64,000 nt of DNA from Bacillus solitudinis (lineage in GTDB: Bacteria > Bacillota > Bacilli > Bacillales > Bacillaceae_D). The notes under the pieces were generated by a model that was not told the origin of the DNA, did not search any database, and saw nothing but the letters and a program-made list of their open reading frames with translations. The stretch covers positions 2,421,469 through 2,485,468 of the forward strand of contig NZ_KZ454943.1 in assembly GCF_002797395.1 (NCBI RefSeq), read 5' to 3'. A program made the translations under genes and the position numbers. This document shows, in pieces, positions 30,341-38,057 of this stretch (within the stretch, counting starts at the first letter, position 1; each line of letters starts with the position of its first letter).

Positions 30341-30395
30341 GTGGAAGGTGTAACGATTAAACCAGGTGGCACGACATACAAGGTGGAGGTCTGAT

Positions 30396-30515
30396 ATGAA
30401 TAACGTCATCATCTTAGGCGACAAATGGTTTGTTCCTGACGAGGACTATTACAACGGCATGCGCCCTATATCAGAAGAGGAGAAAGTGAGGTTGATGGAA
30501 GATGATATTTTCTGA
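30396..30515 (+). CDS. Small 39-residue phage protein
   Basis: ATG 30396 behind GGTGGAGG, 39 residues beginning MNNVIILGDKWFVPDEDYYN and rich in acidic residues. It overlaps the ERF gene by 14 nt, so translation is coupled. Family unknown. A shorter GTG frame at 30341-30394 (17 residues) lies before it and is too short to support. Confidence 0.6.
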   Translation: MNNVIILGDKWFVPDEDYYNGMRPISEEEKVRLMEDDIF

Positions 30516-31113
30516 AACAAACACCGAGGTTGCGCCTGCCCTTGCGAAAGCCTGGGCCGCGTTAGAAAACCCTAAGCACAATGCTAGTGTAACAGTCAAA
30601 ACAAAAAGCGGTAGTTCATACAAATTCGATTATACAGACTTAGGTGGCATTTTTGACGAAGCAAAGCGAGTGTTTAAAGAGAATGGTCTAACCATCATAC
30701 AGAATGCCTACACAGTAGTTTTAGAAGGTAAAAAACTAGTATCAGTTGAGACAATGCTACTCCATTCGAGTGGTGAATATGTAAAAAGTTTACCTCTCCA
30801 ATTTGATGCTAATGCCTCTATGCAAGATATGGGTGGTCAAATTACTTATATGAAGCGTTATAGCTTATCAGCAATGTTGGGTCTTGCAACAGAAAAAGAC
30901 GATGATGCAAACGGAGCGAGCGGAAATGAGTATCAATTTAATAACCAAAAAGGTGTATCGAAAGCGGCTGTTCTAGCTAAATGGAAAACACTAGCAGGTA
31001 GCGAGGAAGGGTTTGACGATTTTTACAACAAGCAGAAGGAACAAGGGTACAACGAGAATCAAATGGATGCTTTTCTTACGAAAAAGCTTCAAGCAAAACA
31101 AAAAGGGGCATAG
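30502..31113 (+). CDS. ERF family single-strand annealing protein
   Basis: 203 residues. The ERF core reads AWAALENPKHNASVTV, DYTDLGGIF, LTIIQNAY, and DMGGQITYMKRYSLSAMLGL, a typical pattern. It anneals complementary single strands in phage recombination and circularisation, partnering with Gam upstream and RusA (41040) and SSB (40152) further on. The C-terminal third is variable and charged. Confidence 0.9.
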   Translation: MIFSETNTEVAPALAKAWAALENPKHNASVTVKTKSGSSYKFDYTDLGGIFDEAKRVFKENGLTIIQNAYTVVLEGKKLVSVETMLLHSSGEYVKSLPLQFDANASMQDMGGQITYMKRYSLSAMLGLATEKDDDANGASGNEYQFNNQKGVSKAAVLAKWKTLAGSEEGFDDFYNKQKEQGYNENQMDAFLTKKLQAKQKGA

Positions 31114-31154
31114 CTTTGGTCGGCTGCCCCCCCTAACCACAAAGGAGTGATTAC

Positions 31155-31334
31155 ATGTCCACCTTACCACAAAATTGTAAAGTTTTCGAGGGTGACTATT
31201 ACACACCCCTCTCCAAATATGAGAAGTTGCAAGCCGAAGCAAAGCGCTACAAAGAAGCCTTAGAGGACATTATTGATGAGAATAGCCTTGCCTCTAAAGG
31301 TATCGCTAAACGAGCATTGGGGGTGGAGGTATGA
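31155..31334 (+). CDS. Hypothetical 59-residue phage protein
   Basis: ATG 31155 with AAAGGAGTG upstream; 59 residues with a central helix KYEKLQAEAKRYKEALEDII that may form a coiled coil. Its stop overlaps the next start by ATGA. No known family. Confidence 0.65.
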   Translation: MSTLPQNCKVFEGDYYTPLSKYEKLQAEAKRYKEALEDIIDENSLASKGIAKRALGVEV

Positions 31335-31426
31335 CGCACGATGAGCGTATAGGCTTTACCATCGGAGCGGTCACTTGTCTCCTGGTGCTTAGCTATTCGG
31401 TGTACTGGAATTTCGTTACGTTTTAG
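31331..31426 (+). CDS. 31-residue single-helix membrane protein
   Basis: Starts in the ATGA overlap with the previous gene, with GGGGGTGGAGG upstream. One hydrophobic helix (GFTIGAVTCLLVLSYSVYW). Translational coupling supports it as real; function unknown. Confidence 0.55.
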   Translation: MTHDERIGFTIGAVTCLLVLSYSVYWNFVTF

Positions 31427-31490
31427 TGAGGGTTAGACTCATATTGCGACATAAACTTTAAAATGCGACAAAGTCGTTAACAAAATAAAG

Positions 31491-31519
31491 AAAAGCAGAA
31501 AAATCACTTTTCTGCTTTA
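31491..31519 (-). terminator. Terminator of the antisense membrane gene
   Basis: AAAGCAGAAAA / TTTTCTGCTTT hairpin overlapping the stop codon of the minus-strand gene, with T-rich sequence on both strands; it may work in both directions. Confidence 0.75.
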
Positions 31520-31956
31520 TCAAGAACCACCTGATAACCATAAATAAGAATGGCAAAAGTAATGTAGGTAAGGAGGAGGTACTTACGTTTAAAGTTTATC
31601 AATTTGTATACCTTTAATTTTTGGTAAATTGAACTCAACGGAAATGCAAGGAAACTATTCATTATAAGATTTCCTAACATATATAAACCGAATTTACCGT
31701 AAGTTAGGCGAAAAATCCATATGGTTCCCATAAAAAAAGGACCGAATATAAAACTTAAATCATTAAATATTTTTGTTTTTATTCCACCATTAACTCTCCA
31801 CAATTTTAGGGGAATAGCTAAAAAACTTACAATCAACACAAGTGAGGATGCAAATATCGCGGGTGCTGAATATCTTATAAAAGTTTTTTTAGGAAGAAAG
31901 AGAACTGACGCCCAAGATATAACAATCTGACCTATTCTAATAAACGTAGGAGACAT
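31504..31956 (-). CDS. Multi-helix membrane protein, lysogenic cargo candidate
   Basis: 150 residues from ATG 31956 with AAGGA 9 nt upstream; a longer frame to 32022 has no ribosome site. Four hydrophobic stretches (about 8-20, 30-52, 70-85, 92-110, with a last one near 125-142) and basic loops. It is transcribed against the surrounding early genes with its own terminator and is AT-rich, the usual signs of a moron expressed in the lysogen. I do not recognise a family with confidence. Superinfection exclusion or host modification are possible roles but are inference only. Confidence 0.65.
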   Translation of the reverse strand: MSPTFIRIGQIVISWASVLFLPKKTFIRYSAPAIFASSLVLIVSFLAIPLKLWRVNGGIKTKIFNDLSFIFGPFFMGTIWIFRLTYGKFGLYMLGNLIMNSFLAFPLSSIYQKLKVYKLINFKRKYLLLTYITFAILIYGYQVVLDKAEK

Positions 31957-32109
31957 TTCATTTGTTCCTTTCCATTTTTTTGTATTATGTGGACATCTCT
32001 TTATAATTATTCGCTTAATCATTTTAAAATTTTAACCTAAATGTCAATGCATAGCATAGTTCGAGAATACACAGCAAGAGGGACTCCCCTCTTGCCTGAG
32101 GAGGTACGC

Positions 32110-32481
32110 ATGAGCTATGAAGTCCTCTCGAAAATACTACATTCCTTAGGAGGGAAGCCAGTGGATTTGAACAAACAGAAACACCTGGAACATCCGTTTT
32201 ATAAAAAGGTTAAAGCTATTACCGATAATATCGCCATTGAACAAATTGTAAAAGGCTCTGAAAAATACAAGGAGCCTTTCAATCCTTCCAGTTGGAGTAA
32301 TGAGGAGTTAGCTATCCATATCCTACAGGAGTTACGTGACGGACAAGTCTATGCGGTTGGGTTACTAGATAGGATGAAAGAACAAGAATTGGAGATTCAG
32401 AACTTGCGTAAGGAGAACGAGCGGCTACGCATAAGCGAGAACTACTTACAGCTGAGGTTGAAGAAGGAGGGGATGGCATGA
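32110..32481 (+). CDS. Hypothetical early phage protein
   Basis: 123 residues from ATG 32110, set by GAGGAGGTACGC; the frame opens earlier at 32041 without a ribosome site. The part GSEKYKEPFNPSSW followed by a helix ELAIHILQELRDGQVYAV recalls nucleotide pyrophosphohydrolase-like phage proteins, but the catalytic EExxE pattern is not complete. The C-terminus is a predicted coiled coil. It overlaps the next gene by 4 nt. Confidence 0.6.
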   Translation: MSYEVLSKILHSLGGKPVDLNKQKHLEHPFYKKVKAITDNIAIEQIVKGSEKYKEPFNPSSWSNEELAIHILQELRDGQVYAVGLLDRMKEQELEIQNLRKENERLRISENYLQLRLKKEGMA

Positions 32482-32705
32482 GTCAGGAACAGATGCATGA
32501 CAGGGTAATATTAGAACAAATTGAGGAATCTTGGGAAGAAGTTAAAGATACACCTGAGATTGAAATGTCACCCAAAGCTATAGATTGGCTCATCGAAAGA
32601 GCTAAGAAAGCCGAAAGGTACGAAGAAGTGTTACGTCAAATCGCTACACCCGGCACTGGTAGAGGGTACTGGGAAGCTAAACAAGCATTGGAGGGCAAGG
32701 AATGA
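32478..32705 (+). CDS. Hypothetical early phage protein
   Basis: 75 residues, acidic, mostly helical; starts in an ATGA overlap with the previous gene and ends in an ATGA overlap with the ThyX-like gene, so the three are coupled. No recognised family. Confidence 0.6.
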   Translation: MSQEQMHDRVILEQIEESWEEVKDTPEIEMSPKAIDWLIERAKKAERYEEVLRQIATPGTGRGYWEAKQALEGKE

Positions 32706-33526
32706 GCATAACTATAATTGGAGATTCAGAGGTTAGAGAATACCAGGGTGACACGTTCCTTATCCGCATGACTCGCTACAGTGACCCCGAGCGAAAGAAT
32801 GCTGCTAGAAATGCCGCTCGCTACTTAGGGAAGTCAGACTTAGATAATGTGCGTAGACCTCTTTCTATTATCAAACAAGGGCATGTGCCTGAAGTATTTC
32901 GTGGGGAGTTTGTCGAGTTTGAATTTGAGGACGTCTCAAAAGAAGTGTACGACCATATTATTACCTATACTACGAGAAATATGCGTGTAGCAGGTGGAAA
33001 TCGAGCATTAACGAGTGATGATTACACGCTGCCAAGTGATAAGGTGAAAGACATTAATAGAATAGACTCAGCTGTACTAGTAAGCATGACGCAATATAAT
33101 GCTTTGTTAGAACGTGGAGAAACGCCACAAGTTGCTCGTTCAGCCATGCCAATTGCGGCTAAACTTAATACCTTTGTCTATCAATTCAACTTCCTAACCC
33201 TCATGCAAGCCGTATTCAAACAGCGCATATGGGAAAAGGGAGCGCAAGGGAACACAGTAAAGGTCATTCAAGGCATGTTCGAGCTAGTTCATAGCGTTGA
33301 CCCTGAGTTATGGGATACCGCATATGAATGGTTCGGAACCCCAGCTACAGAGTGGGTTGAGGTTAGAAAGAAATTGAAGAAAAAAGATATTACTGTAGGT
33401 GAGTTTTTCGGAATGTTGGAGCATGAGAGGTTTCTAGGGCAGGCAAATGAAGCTTCTGTTTTCAGTCAAGATTTAGAAGAATTTTTGAAGTTTAAATTTG
33501 GTCAGCAAAAGTCCATGTGGGATTAG
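32702..33526 (+). CDS. ThyX-like (FAD-dependent thymidylate synthase family) protein
   Basis: 274 residues. The start (LIRMTRYSDPE), the segment RPLSIIKQGHVPEVFRG and ARSAMPIAAKLNTFVYQFN match the layout of ThyX, which makes dTMP with FAD and folate. The RHR-x7-S signature is, however, replaced: the corresponding stretch NMRVAGGNRAL keeps the second Arg, Ala and Asn but lacks the first Arg, His and the Ser. Either the family branch uses other residues or the enzyme has changed role, for example another pyrimidine modification. It sits in the coupled block 32110-33526. Confidence 0.7.
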   Translation: MSITIIGDSEVREYQGDTFLIRMTRYSDPERKNAARNAARYLGKSDLDNVRRPLSIIKQGHVPEVFRGEFVEFEFEDVSKEVYDHIITYTTRNMRVAGGNRALTSDDYTLPSDKVKDINRIDSAVLVSMTQYNALLERGETPQVARSAMPIAAKLNTFVYQFNFLTLMQAVFKQRIWEKGAQGNTVKVIQGMFELVHSVDPELWDTAYEWFGTPATEWVEVRKKLKKKDITVGEFFGMLEHERFLGQANEASVFSQDLEEFLKFKFGQQKSMWD

Positions 33527-33585
33527 GCTATTAAAGCGAAGGTGTCGGTATAGAGTGAAACTATGCAACAAAAGGAGAGAGTAAA

Positions 33586-33810
33586 ATGGAGACATTTAAA
33601 GATTATATTGAACAACAAGTTAAACATGGTTACTTAGATAAGACTGATTTAGAACCTTTAAAATGTCAGCATTGCGATAGTAAAAACCTTGAAGATACAG
33701 GCTTTATAGTTGAAGAATTAGGAACGCATGTAACAACAGAATATAAAAAGGTTTGTAAAGACTGCAACAAAGAGGTTGGTTATTGGGCTTACGGCAATTG
33801 GCAAATTTGA
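33586..33810 (+). CDS. Zinc-ribbon-like small phage protein
   Basis: 74 residues with two CxxC knuckles (CQHC and CKDC), a typical zinc ribbon. AAAAGGAGAGAG before ATG 33586. Function unknown; similar small zinc proteins occur at 40664 and 41825. Confidence 0.65.
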   Translation: METFKDYIEQQVKHGYLDKTDLEPLKCQHCDSKNLEDTGFIVEELGTHVTTEYKKVCKDCNKEVGYWAYGNWQI

Positions 33811-33856
33811 TGAACTGTTCGATCATACAGGCACGCAATAAAAAGGAGTGTGAAGA

Positions 33857-34069
33857 ATGTACAAAAGTTACAGTGATACAAACGATTTATATGTAGTTGC
33901 TAACGTGGATGAAAACAATAATGTTATTAGCTTTCCGATGGGTGGAGGTAGTAGCACTAAGCCATCTATCAAAGCACACACAAACTTTATAAGCGCAAAA
34001 AGGTCAAGTAAGTTCTTTCGTAACTCAAAAGTGGTTAAAGTAACGAGCTTTGAGGTCATTGATGAATAG
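33857..34069 (+). CDS. Hypothetical small phage protein
   Basis: 70 residues behind AAAAGGAGTGTG, beta-rich, with a GGGSS loop and a basic central part. No family recognised. A terminator follows, so it closes the first early operon. Confidence 0.55.
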   Translation: MYKSYSDTNDLYVVANVDENNNVISFPMGGGSSTKPSIKAHTNFISAKRSSKFFRNSKVVKVTSFEVIDE

Positions 34070-34078
34070 TAAAAGTAT

Positions 34079-34107
34079 AGGAGACTCCCCTCTCCTTTCT
34101 TTTTTAC
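34079..34107 (+). terminator. Terminator of the first early operon
   Basis: AGGAGA / TCTCCT stem with a CTCCCC loop followed by TTCTTTTTT. Confidence 0.75.
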
Positions 34108-34125
34108 CTAAAATGAGAACATACA

Positions 34126-34144
34126 TTTGGTAATACATACCAAA
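34126..34144. repeat. Inverted repeat before a small TTG frame
   Basis: TTTGGTA, 5-nt loop, TACCAAA: a perfect 7-bp inverted repeat, a possible regulator site or RNA hairpin just upstream of the ribosome site at 34144-34150. Confidence 0.4.
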
Positions 34145-34159
34145 AAGGAGGCAACCCTA

Positions 34160-34273
34160 TTGAGTAGAGCACCCCCAGACACTATGCAGTTGGACGATGA
34201 GATTAATCATTCGTTTCCTCTTGCAAAACTAGTAATTCGTGAAGCTCACAGTTTAACACCTGGCACAAAGTAA
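34160..34273 (+). CDS. Possible 37-residue ORF overlapping an antisense HTH gene
   Basis: TTG 34160 follows AAAGGAGG with an 8-nt spacer; the frame runs 37 codons and its last 71 nt lie antisense to the end of the HTH gene at 34203-34436. The strong ribosome site argues for it, the antisense overlap and lack of any family against. Confidence 0.35.
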   Translation: MSRAPPDTMQLDDEINHSFPLAKLVIREAHSLTPGTK

Positions 34274-34436
34274 TAAGTGTTTCGTAATGAACTTGGTTGT
34301 TTTCATTTCTAACAAATTTATCTAATGTACGACGACTCATCGTGTGACCTTGTTCTTGTATCATACGGTGTAATTGTGAAATGCTGTTGACTCCCTTCTC
34401 TGCCATTATTATTTTTAAACGATTTTTCATAATCAT
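34203..34436 (-). CDS. HTH (XRE-like) regulator, second switch
   Basis: 77 residues. Helix-turn-helix at about 16-60 (SISQLHRMIQEQGHTMSRRT), then the TLCQVLNCELHELLVL tail common in small XRE regulators. GGAGGG before ATG 34436. Divergent from another HTH gene at 34616, with palindromic operators between, which makes a second regulatory module inside the early region. Confidence 0.78.
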   Translation of the reverse strand: MIMKNRLKIIMAEKGVNSISQLHRMIQEQGHTMSRRTLDKFVRNENNQVHYETLITLCQVLNCELHELLVLQEETND

Positions 34437-34554
34437 GATATTTCCCTCCGACTACTTTTTAAATTTAACATCATTATATAAAATATTATAACTATAATAC
34501 AGAGTTTTATAACTATTGTAGTCAAAATAAGCCGAAAGACCTATAAATGTTCGG

Positions 34555-34583
34555 TTGTCTATTTACTACAATTGTAGTAAAAT
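34555..34583. promoter_or_regulatory. Second-switch operator and rightward promoter
   Basis: TTGTCT, 17-nt spacer, TAAAAT. Bases 34562-34581 are a perfect 20-bp palindrome centred on ACAATTGT, lying between the -35 and -10. A degenerate copy, AACTATTGTAGTC, sits near 34511-34523 beside the likely leftward promoter. The remainder of 34437-34615 is AT-rich and holds no gene. Confidence 0.72.
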
Positions 34584-34615
34584 TATATATGAAGGTAGGA
34601 AAGTGAGGTGACAGC

Positions 34616-34870
34616 ATGAAAATCAGACATAACCTTCGAGTGCTCATGGCAAAGAGACGAGTCAAGTCAATTAAACAGCTTAGTGAAGATACTGGCATTG
34701 ACTATGCGGTGTTAATCCAATTCAACAATTACAGGCAGAGAAAGATTGACCCTGTAGTTGTAACCAAACTCTGTGAGTATTTCGGATGCACTCTTAAAGA
34801 TTTCCTTTATATCTATGAAGGGAACGATGGCACAGACGATGGTTTTCCTAGAGAAAAGCATTGCTCGTAA
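34616..34870 (+). CDS. HTH (XRE-like) regulator, second switch
   Basis: 84 residues with helix-turn-helix at about 18-62 (SIKQLSEDTGIDYAVLIQF) and FGCTLKDFLYI at the end, similar in plan to the gene it faces at 34203. Starts behind GTGAGGTGAC. First gene of a rightward operon that leads to the antirepressor and replication genes. Confidence 0.75.
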   Translation: MKIRHNLRVLMAKRRVKSIKQLSEDTGIDYAVLIQFNNYRQRKIDPVVVTKLCEYFGCTLKDFLYIYEGNDGTDDGFPREKHCS

Positions 34871-34890
34871 AAGGTAAGGAGGGAGGGACA

Positions 34891-35028
34891 GTGGACAAGC
34901 AGTCGGAAACTCAGCAACTTGATGCCGCTCTTGCGAAGTTTCTAAGAGACTATGAAAAGCAGAGCGGAACAGTTGTTGCATCATTTAGCAACTGGGAGAA
35001 AGGTCAGATTCATATACAAGTGAGGTGA
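34891..35028 (+). CDS. Hypothetical 45-residue phage protein
   Basis: GTG 34891 behind AAGGAGGGAGGG. 45 residues, one amphipathic helix then a short beta region. No family recognised; 4 nt before the next gene. Confidence 0.55.
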   Translation: MDKQSETQQLDAALAKFLRDYEKQSGTVVASFSNWEKGQIHIQVR

Positions 35029-35032
35029 GAGG

Positions 35033-35215
35033 ATGGACAAAACAAAGTTAAATCAAAATGACCCTCATCATCAATTACTAATAGCAACATTAGCGGCTTT
35101 CGTTGATGATTTTGGTTATACGACTAGAGAATTATTTCAGTTAGTGGACCATAGCAAAAATCAGTTATGGCCAGCGCTTAGAGAAATAGAATTAGAGAAA
35201 AAGGAGAGTGAGTGA
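35033..35215 (+). CDS. Hypothetical 60-residue phage protein
   Basis: 60 residues, helical (HQLLIATLAAFVDDFGYTTR). GTGAGGTGAGAGG before the start; its stop lies directly before the antirepressor ATG. Function unknown. Confidence 0.55.
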   Translation: MDKTKLNQNDPHHQLLIATLAAFVDDFGYTTRELFQLVDHSKNQLWPALREIELEKKESE

Positions 35216-35956
35216 ATGAATCACTTAATCACAACTAATCACAATGATGATGGTGAAATTATTGTAAGCGGTCGTGAGTTACATGAGTTTTTAGAAGTCT
35301 CTACTGAATATCGTAAGTGGTTTGGAAGAATGACAGAATACGGATTTGAAGAAAATATAGACTTCGTAAGGGTGACCCAAAAAAGTCCGACCCTTGGAGG
35401 ACTGCAAAATATTGTTGATCATCACTTGAAATTAGATATGGCGAAAGAAATTGCTATGCTTCAACGTACTGACAAAGGTAAAGAAGCTAGACAATATTTC
35501 TTGAAACTTGAAAAGATGTGGAACAGTCCAGAAATGGTCATGAAACGAGCGCTTCAATATGCGGATAGGAAAGTAATGGATTTGAAGGTGAGAATCGAGC
35601 AAGACAGTCCTTACACAAACTTTGGAAAAGCTGTTTCAAATAGCGAAGCTGCCATAAGCATCGGTGAGTTCTGCAAGGTTGTTCATAAGGAGAATGGAGT
35701 AAAAATAGGCAGAAACAAAATGTTTGATTGGTTACGAGGAGAAGGTTACTTGATTTTGTCAGGTAGAGAGAAGAATAACCCAAAGCAGAAGTACATTGAG
35801 CAAGGTTGGTTTATATCTGTTCCTACTATCGTTAAGCGTACTGAGGGTGATGTTCAGTCGTCTACTACCCTTATCACTGGTAAAGGGCAAGTTAAGCTGT
35901 TGGAGCTATTACAAAAAGAAAAGACCCCTGCGTCAACAGAGGTCTCAAAAAAATAA
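35216..35956 (+). CDS. Phage antirepressor (AntA plus KilA-C)
   Basis: 246 residues. AntA/AntB domain at about 10-85 (VSGRELHEFLEVSTEYRKWF, then a DHHLKLDMAKEIAMLQRT stretch); C-terminal KilA-C-like domain at 135-220 (NKMFDWLRGEGYLIL ... YIEQGWF). Such proteins bind and inactivate CI-like repressors. Placement after the second HTH pair suggests that this pair controls its expression. Confidence 0.88.
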   Translation: MNHLITTNHNDDGEIIVSGRELHEFLEVSTEYRKWFGRMTEYGFEENIDFVRVTQKSPTLGGLQNIVDHHLKLDMAKEIAMLQRTDKGKEARQYFLKLEKMWNSPEMVMKRALQYADRKVMDLKVRIEQDSPYTNFGKAVSNSEAAISIGEFCKVVHKENGVKIGRNKMFDWLRGEGYLILSGREKNNPKQKYIEQGWFISVPTIVKRTEGDVQSSTTLITGKGQVKLLELLQKEKTPASTEVSKK

Positions 35957-35969
35957 CCGATTCAAATCA

Positions 35970-36015
35970 TTCCTGTACTCATTATATACCATTATGGTGC
36001 ATTTGAGTACAGGAA
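35970..36015. repeat. 12-bp inverted repeat between antirepressor and replication genes
   Basis: TTCCTGTACTCA at 35970-35981 and its exact complement at 36004-36015 with 22 nt between, the latter containing a small ACCATTATGGT palindrome. No T tract follows, so an operator or replication element is as likely as a terminator. Confidence 0.6.
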
Positions 36016-36049
36016 ATTACAGAAATTTTCAACAAACGAGGTGTAAAGC

Positions 36050-36904
36050 ATGGCGGACGTAAAGTGGATTAAGCTCTCTACTCATATGTTTGACGATGAA
36101 AAGATACGCTTAATTGAACAAATGCCCGAAGCTGACACCATTTTAATCATATGGGTGAAGCTTTTAGCACAAGCAGGAAAGACAAACGCTTCTGGATATA
36201 TTTACCTTAGTGAGACAATTCCTTACACAGAGGAAATGCTTTCTACCATATTTAACCGTTCTTTACCTGTGGTAAGACTGGCAATTTCTACCTTTCACCA
36301 ATTCGGAATGATAGAGGTTTCGGAGGAAAAATACATTTCTATTGTTAACTGGGACAAGCACCAAAGTATTACTGGGCTTGATAAAATCCGTGAACAGACA
36401 AGAGAAAGAGTCGCTAAGCATCGTGAGAAAAAGAAGGAACTAGGGAGTAACGTTACAGGAAACGGTGACGTAACCGACATAGAACTAGAACTATATAAAG
36501 AAGAACTAGAAATAGATAAAGAAAAAGATATACCCTTTATCGAAATTGTAAATTATTTGAATCAACAAGCTCACAAGAATTATAAATACTCAACCAGAAA
36601 GACGAAAGACCTTATCAAAGCACGGTGGAATGATGGTTTTACTCTAAATGACTTTAAGAAGGTAATCGATGTTAAGTGCAAAGAATGGCTGAATAACAAC
36701 GATATGAATAACTACCTTCGTCCAGAAACATTATTCGGTACCAAGTTTGAAGGCTACCTTAACCAGAAGGAGGTTGCACATGCAGACAATGGCGGAAGTG
36801 CTACAGAAGCTCCAAGAAAAAGCCTCTCAGATATCGCAAATGAAAGAAGCAGAAGAACAGTCCTCCAATCAAGAGAAGTCGATGAATCAGAATTGCCGCT
36901 GTGA
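36050..36904 (+). CDS. DnaD-like phage replisome organiser
   Basis: 284 residues. N-terminal phage replisome-organiser winged helix (DVKWIKLSTHMFDDEKIRLI, about 3-100) and C-terminal conserved phage domain (VNYLNQQAHKNYKYSTRKTK ... YLRPETLFG, about 165-240). It probably binds the phage origin and recruits the helicase through the downstream loader. The last 125 nt overlap the DnaC-like gene in another frame. A possible origin lies inside or near this gene, as is common in this family. Confidence 0.87.
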   Translation: MADVKWIKLSTHMFDDEKIRLIEQMPEADTILIIWVKLLAQAGKTNASGYIYLSETIPYTEEMLSTIFNRSLPVVRLAISTFHQFGMIEVSEEKYISIVNWDKHQSITGLDKIREQTRERVAKHREKKKELGSNVTGNGDVTDIELELYKEELEIDKEKDIPFIEIVNYLNQQAHKNYKYSTRKTKDLIKARWNDGFTLNDFKKVIDVKCKEWLNNNDMNNYLRPETLFGTKFEGYLNQKEVAHADNGGSATEAPRKSLSDIANERSRRTVLQSREVDESELPL

Positions 36905-37625
36905 TGGTAAAGGATTCTACTTCAAAAAGGAACGTGCGCTTAAAGAAGATGAGGATAAGACACCGATGAACTGGCCAACTGGTGAACCGATGATGATTGA
37001 AATATCAGTCGAGTGCGAATGCACCATCAAGAAAAAAGCTAAACGACTTATGAGTATCAGTGAAATAACAGATGAGTTTAAGAAAAAGAGTTTCGCTAGT
37101 TTTCTTACAGAGGGTAAGGAACCGATTGTAGCTGAAATGAAAGAAATAGCAACGAAGTATTATGTGGATTACCCAAACATTAAGAAAGAACGTAGAAATA
37201 GCATTTCGTTCTTGGGACAACCAGGTGCAGGAAAGACACACTTACTATCAGCACTCGCTAACAACCTTATTACGAAGCGTTTACAAAGAGTACTATATTT
37301 CCCCTTCATCGAGGGATTCAACGACCTACGAGACGATTTCAACGCTTTAAACAGAAAACTAGAAGAGATGCAACGAGTTGACGTACTGTTTATTGACGAT
37401 TTATTCAAAGGTAAGTGTAGCGATTGGGAAGTAAAGCAAGTGATGGGAGTTGTTAATTACCGTTATCTAAACAACAAACCTCTCATGATTTCATCGGAAC
37501 ATGACATCGATAAGCTTTGTGATATAGACGAAGCGTTAGGAACGAGAATTTATGAAATGTCGAAGGATTATACGGTGATGATTAAAGGCGATAGATGGAA
37601 ACTGAATCATAGATTGATTGATTAG
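36780..37625 (+). CDS. DnaC/DnaI-like helicase loader
   Basis: 281 residues from ATG 36780 with AGAAGGAGG upstream; the start lies inside the preceding gene. Cysteine motifs C-R-C (39-41) and C-E-C (79-81) form a zinc-binding N-terminal domain; AAA+ core with Walker A GQPGAGKT (146-153) and Walker B VLFIDDLF; sensor region SSEHDID. It loads the host replicative helicase at the phage origin. Confidence 0.9.
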   Translation: MQTMAEVLQKLQEKASQISQMKEAEEQSSNQEKSMNQNCRCDGKGFYFKKERALKEDEDKTPMNWPTGEPMMIEISVECECTIKKKAKRLMSISEITDEFKKKSFASFLTEGKEPIVAEMKEIATKYYVDYPNIKKERRNSISFLGQPGAGKTHLLSALANNLITKRLQRVLYFPFIEGFNDLRDDFNALNRKLEEMQRVDVLFIDDLFKGKCSDWEVKQVMGVVNYRYLNNKPLMISSEHDIDKLCDIDEALGTRIYEMSKDYTVMIKGDRWKLNHRLID

Positions 37626-37636
37626 GAGGTTTTCGA

Positions 37637-37813
37637 ATGAGATGTCAAAACGAAGGAGTGGACAAGCCCTATACCTGGGCTGCCCACTTCACTCCAAACT
37701 TGTGTGAATGCGCTAATTGTGAGCGTGGACGAGCGGAACGAAAAGCCAAGATGGAAGCGAAGTTAGCGGAGTGGAAGGAGAATATCGAACGGAGAAAGCA
37801 ACATGGCGCGTAA
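37637..37813 (+). CDS. Small zinc-binding phage protein
   Basis: 58 residues behind AGGAGG. C-E-C-x2-C pattern in LCECANCERG and a long basic helix. It ends 11 nt inside the next gene. No named family. Confidence 0.6.
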   Translation: MRCQNEGVDKPYTWAAHFTPNLCECANCERGRAERKAKMEAKLAEWKENIERRKQHGA

Positions 37814-38057
37814 AAGACGAGGCGATTGTGAAACAGACTTCGACTACATCGCATTGGGTGACGGAACATTTGAGCATGGATGGAAACAGTGGCAAAGAGA
37901 AGAAATTGCGGAGCTACTGAATTTAGGGCACAACGTATGGGACATTGGGAAACGTTACGACCGTGACCCTGACGAAGTAACCGTGTTAGCTCTCGACTTA
38001 GCACGTAGTGGAAAAGTGAAAAGAGCATATGAAGCATTTACAAGGGCGGTGTCATAA
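37803..38057 (+). CDS. Hypothetical phage protein, HTH-like
   Basis: 84 residues. The part QREEIAELLNLGHNVWDIGK resembles a helix-turn-helix, so DNA binding is possible. Overlaps both neighbours, one of them by 1 nt at TAATG. Function unknown. Confidence 0.6.
   Translation: MARKRRGDCETDFDYIALGDGTFEHGWKQWQREEIAELLNLGHNVWDIGKRYDRDPDEVTVLALDLARSGKVKRAYEAFTRAVS

Noticed and set aside
30341-30394. 17-codon GTG frame between gam-like and the 39-residue gene
   Set aside because: Too short, no clear ribosome site, no family; not listed as a gene.
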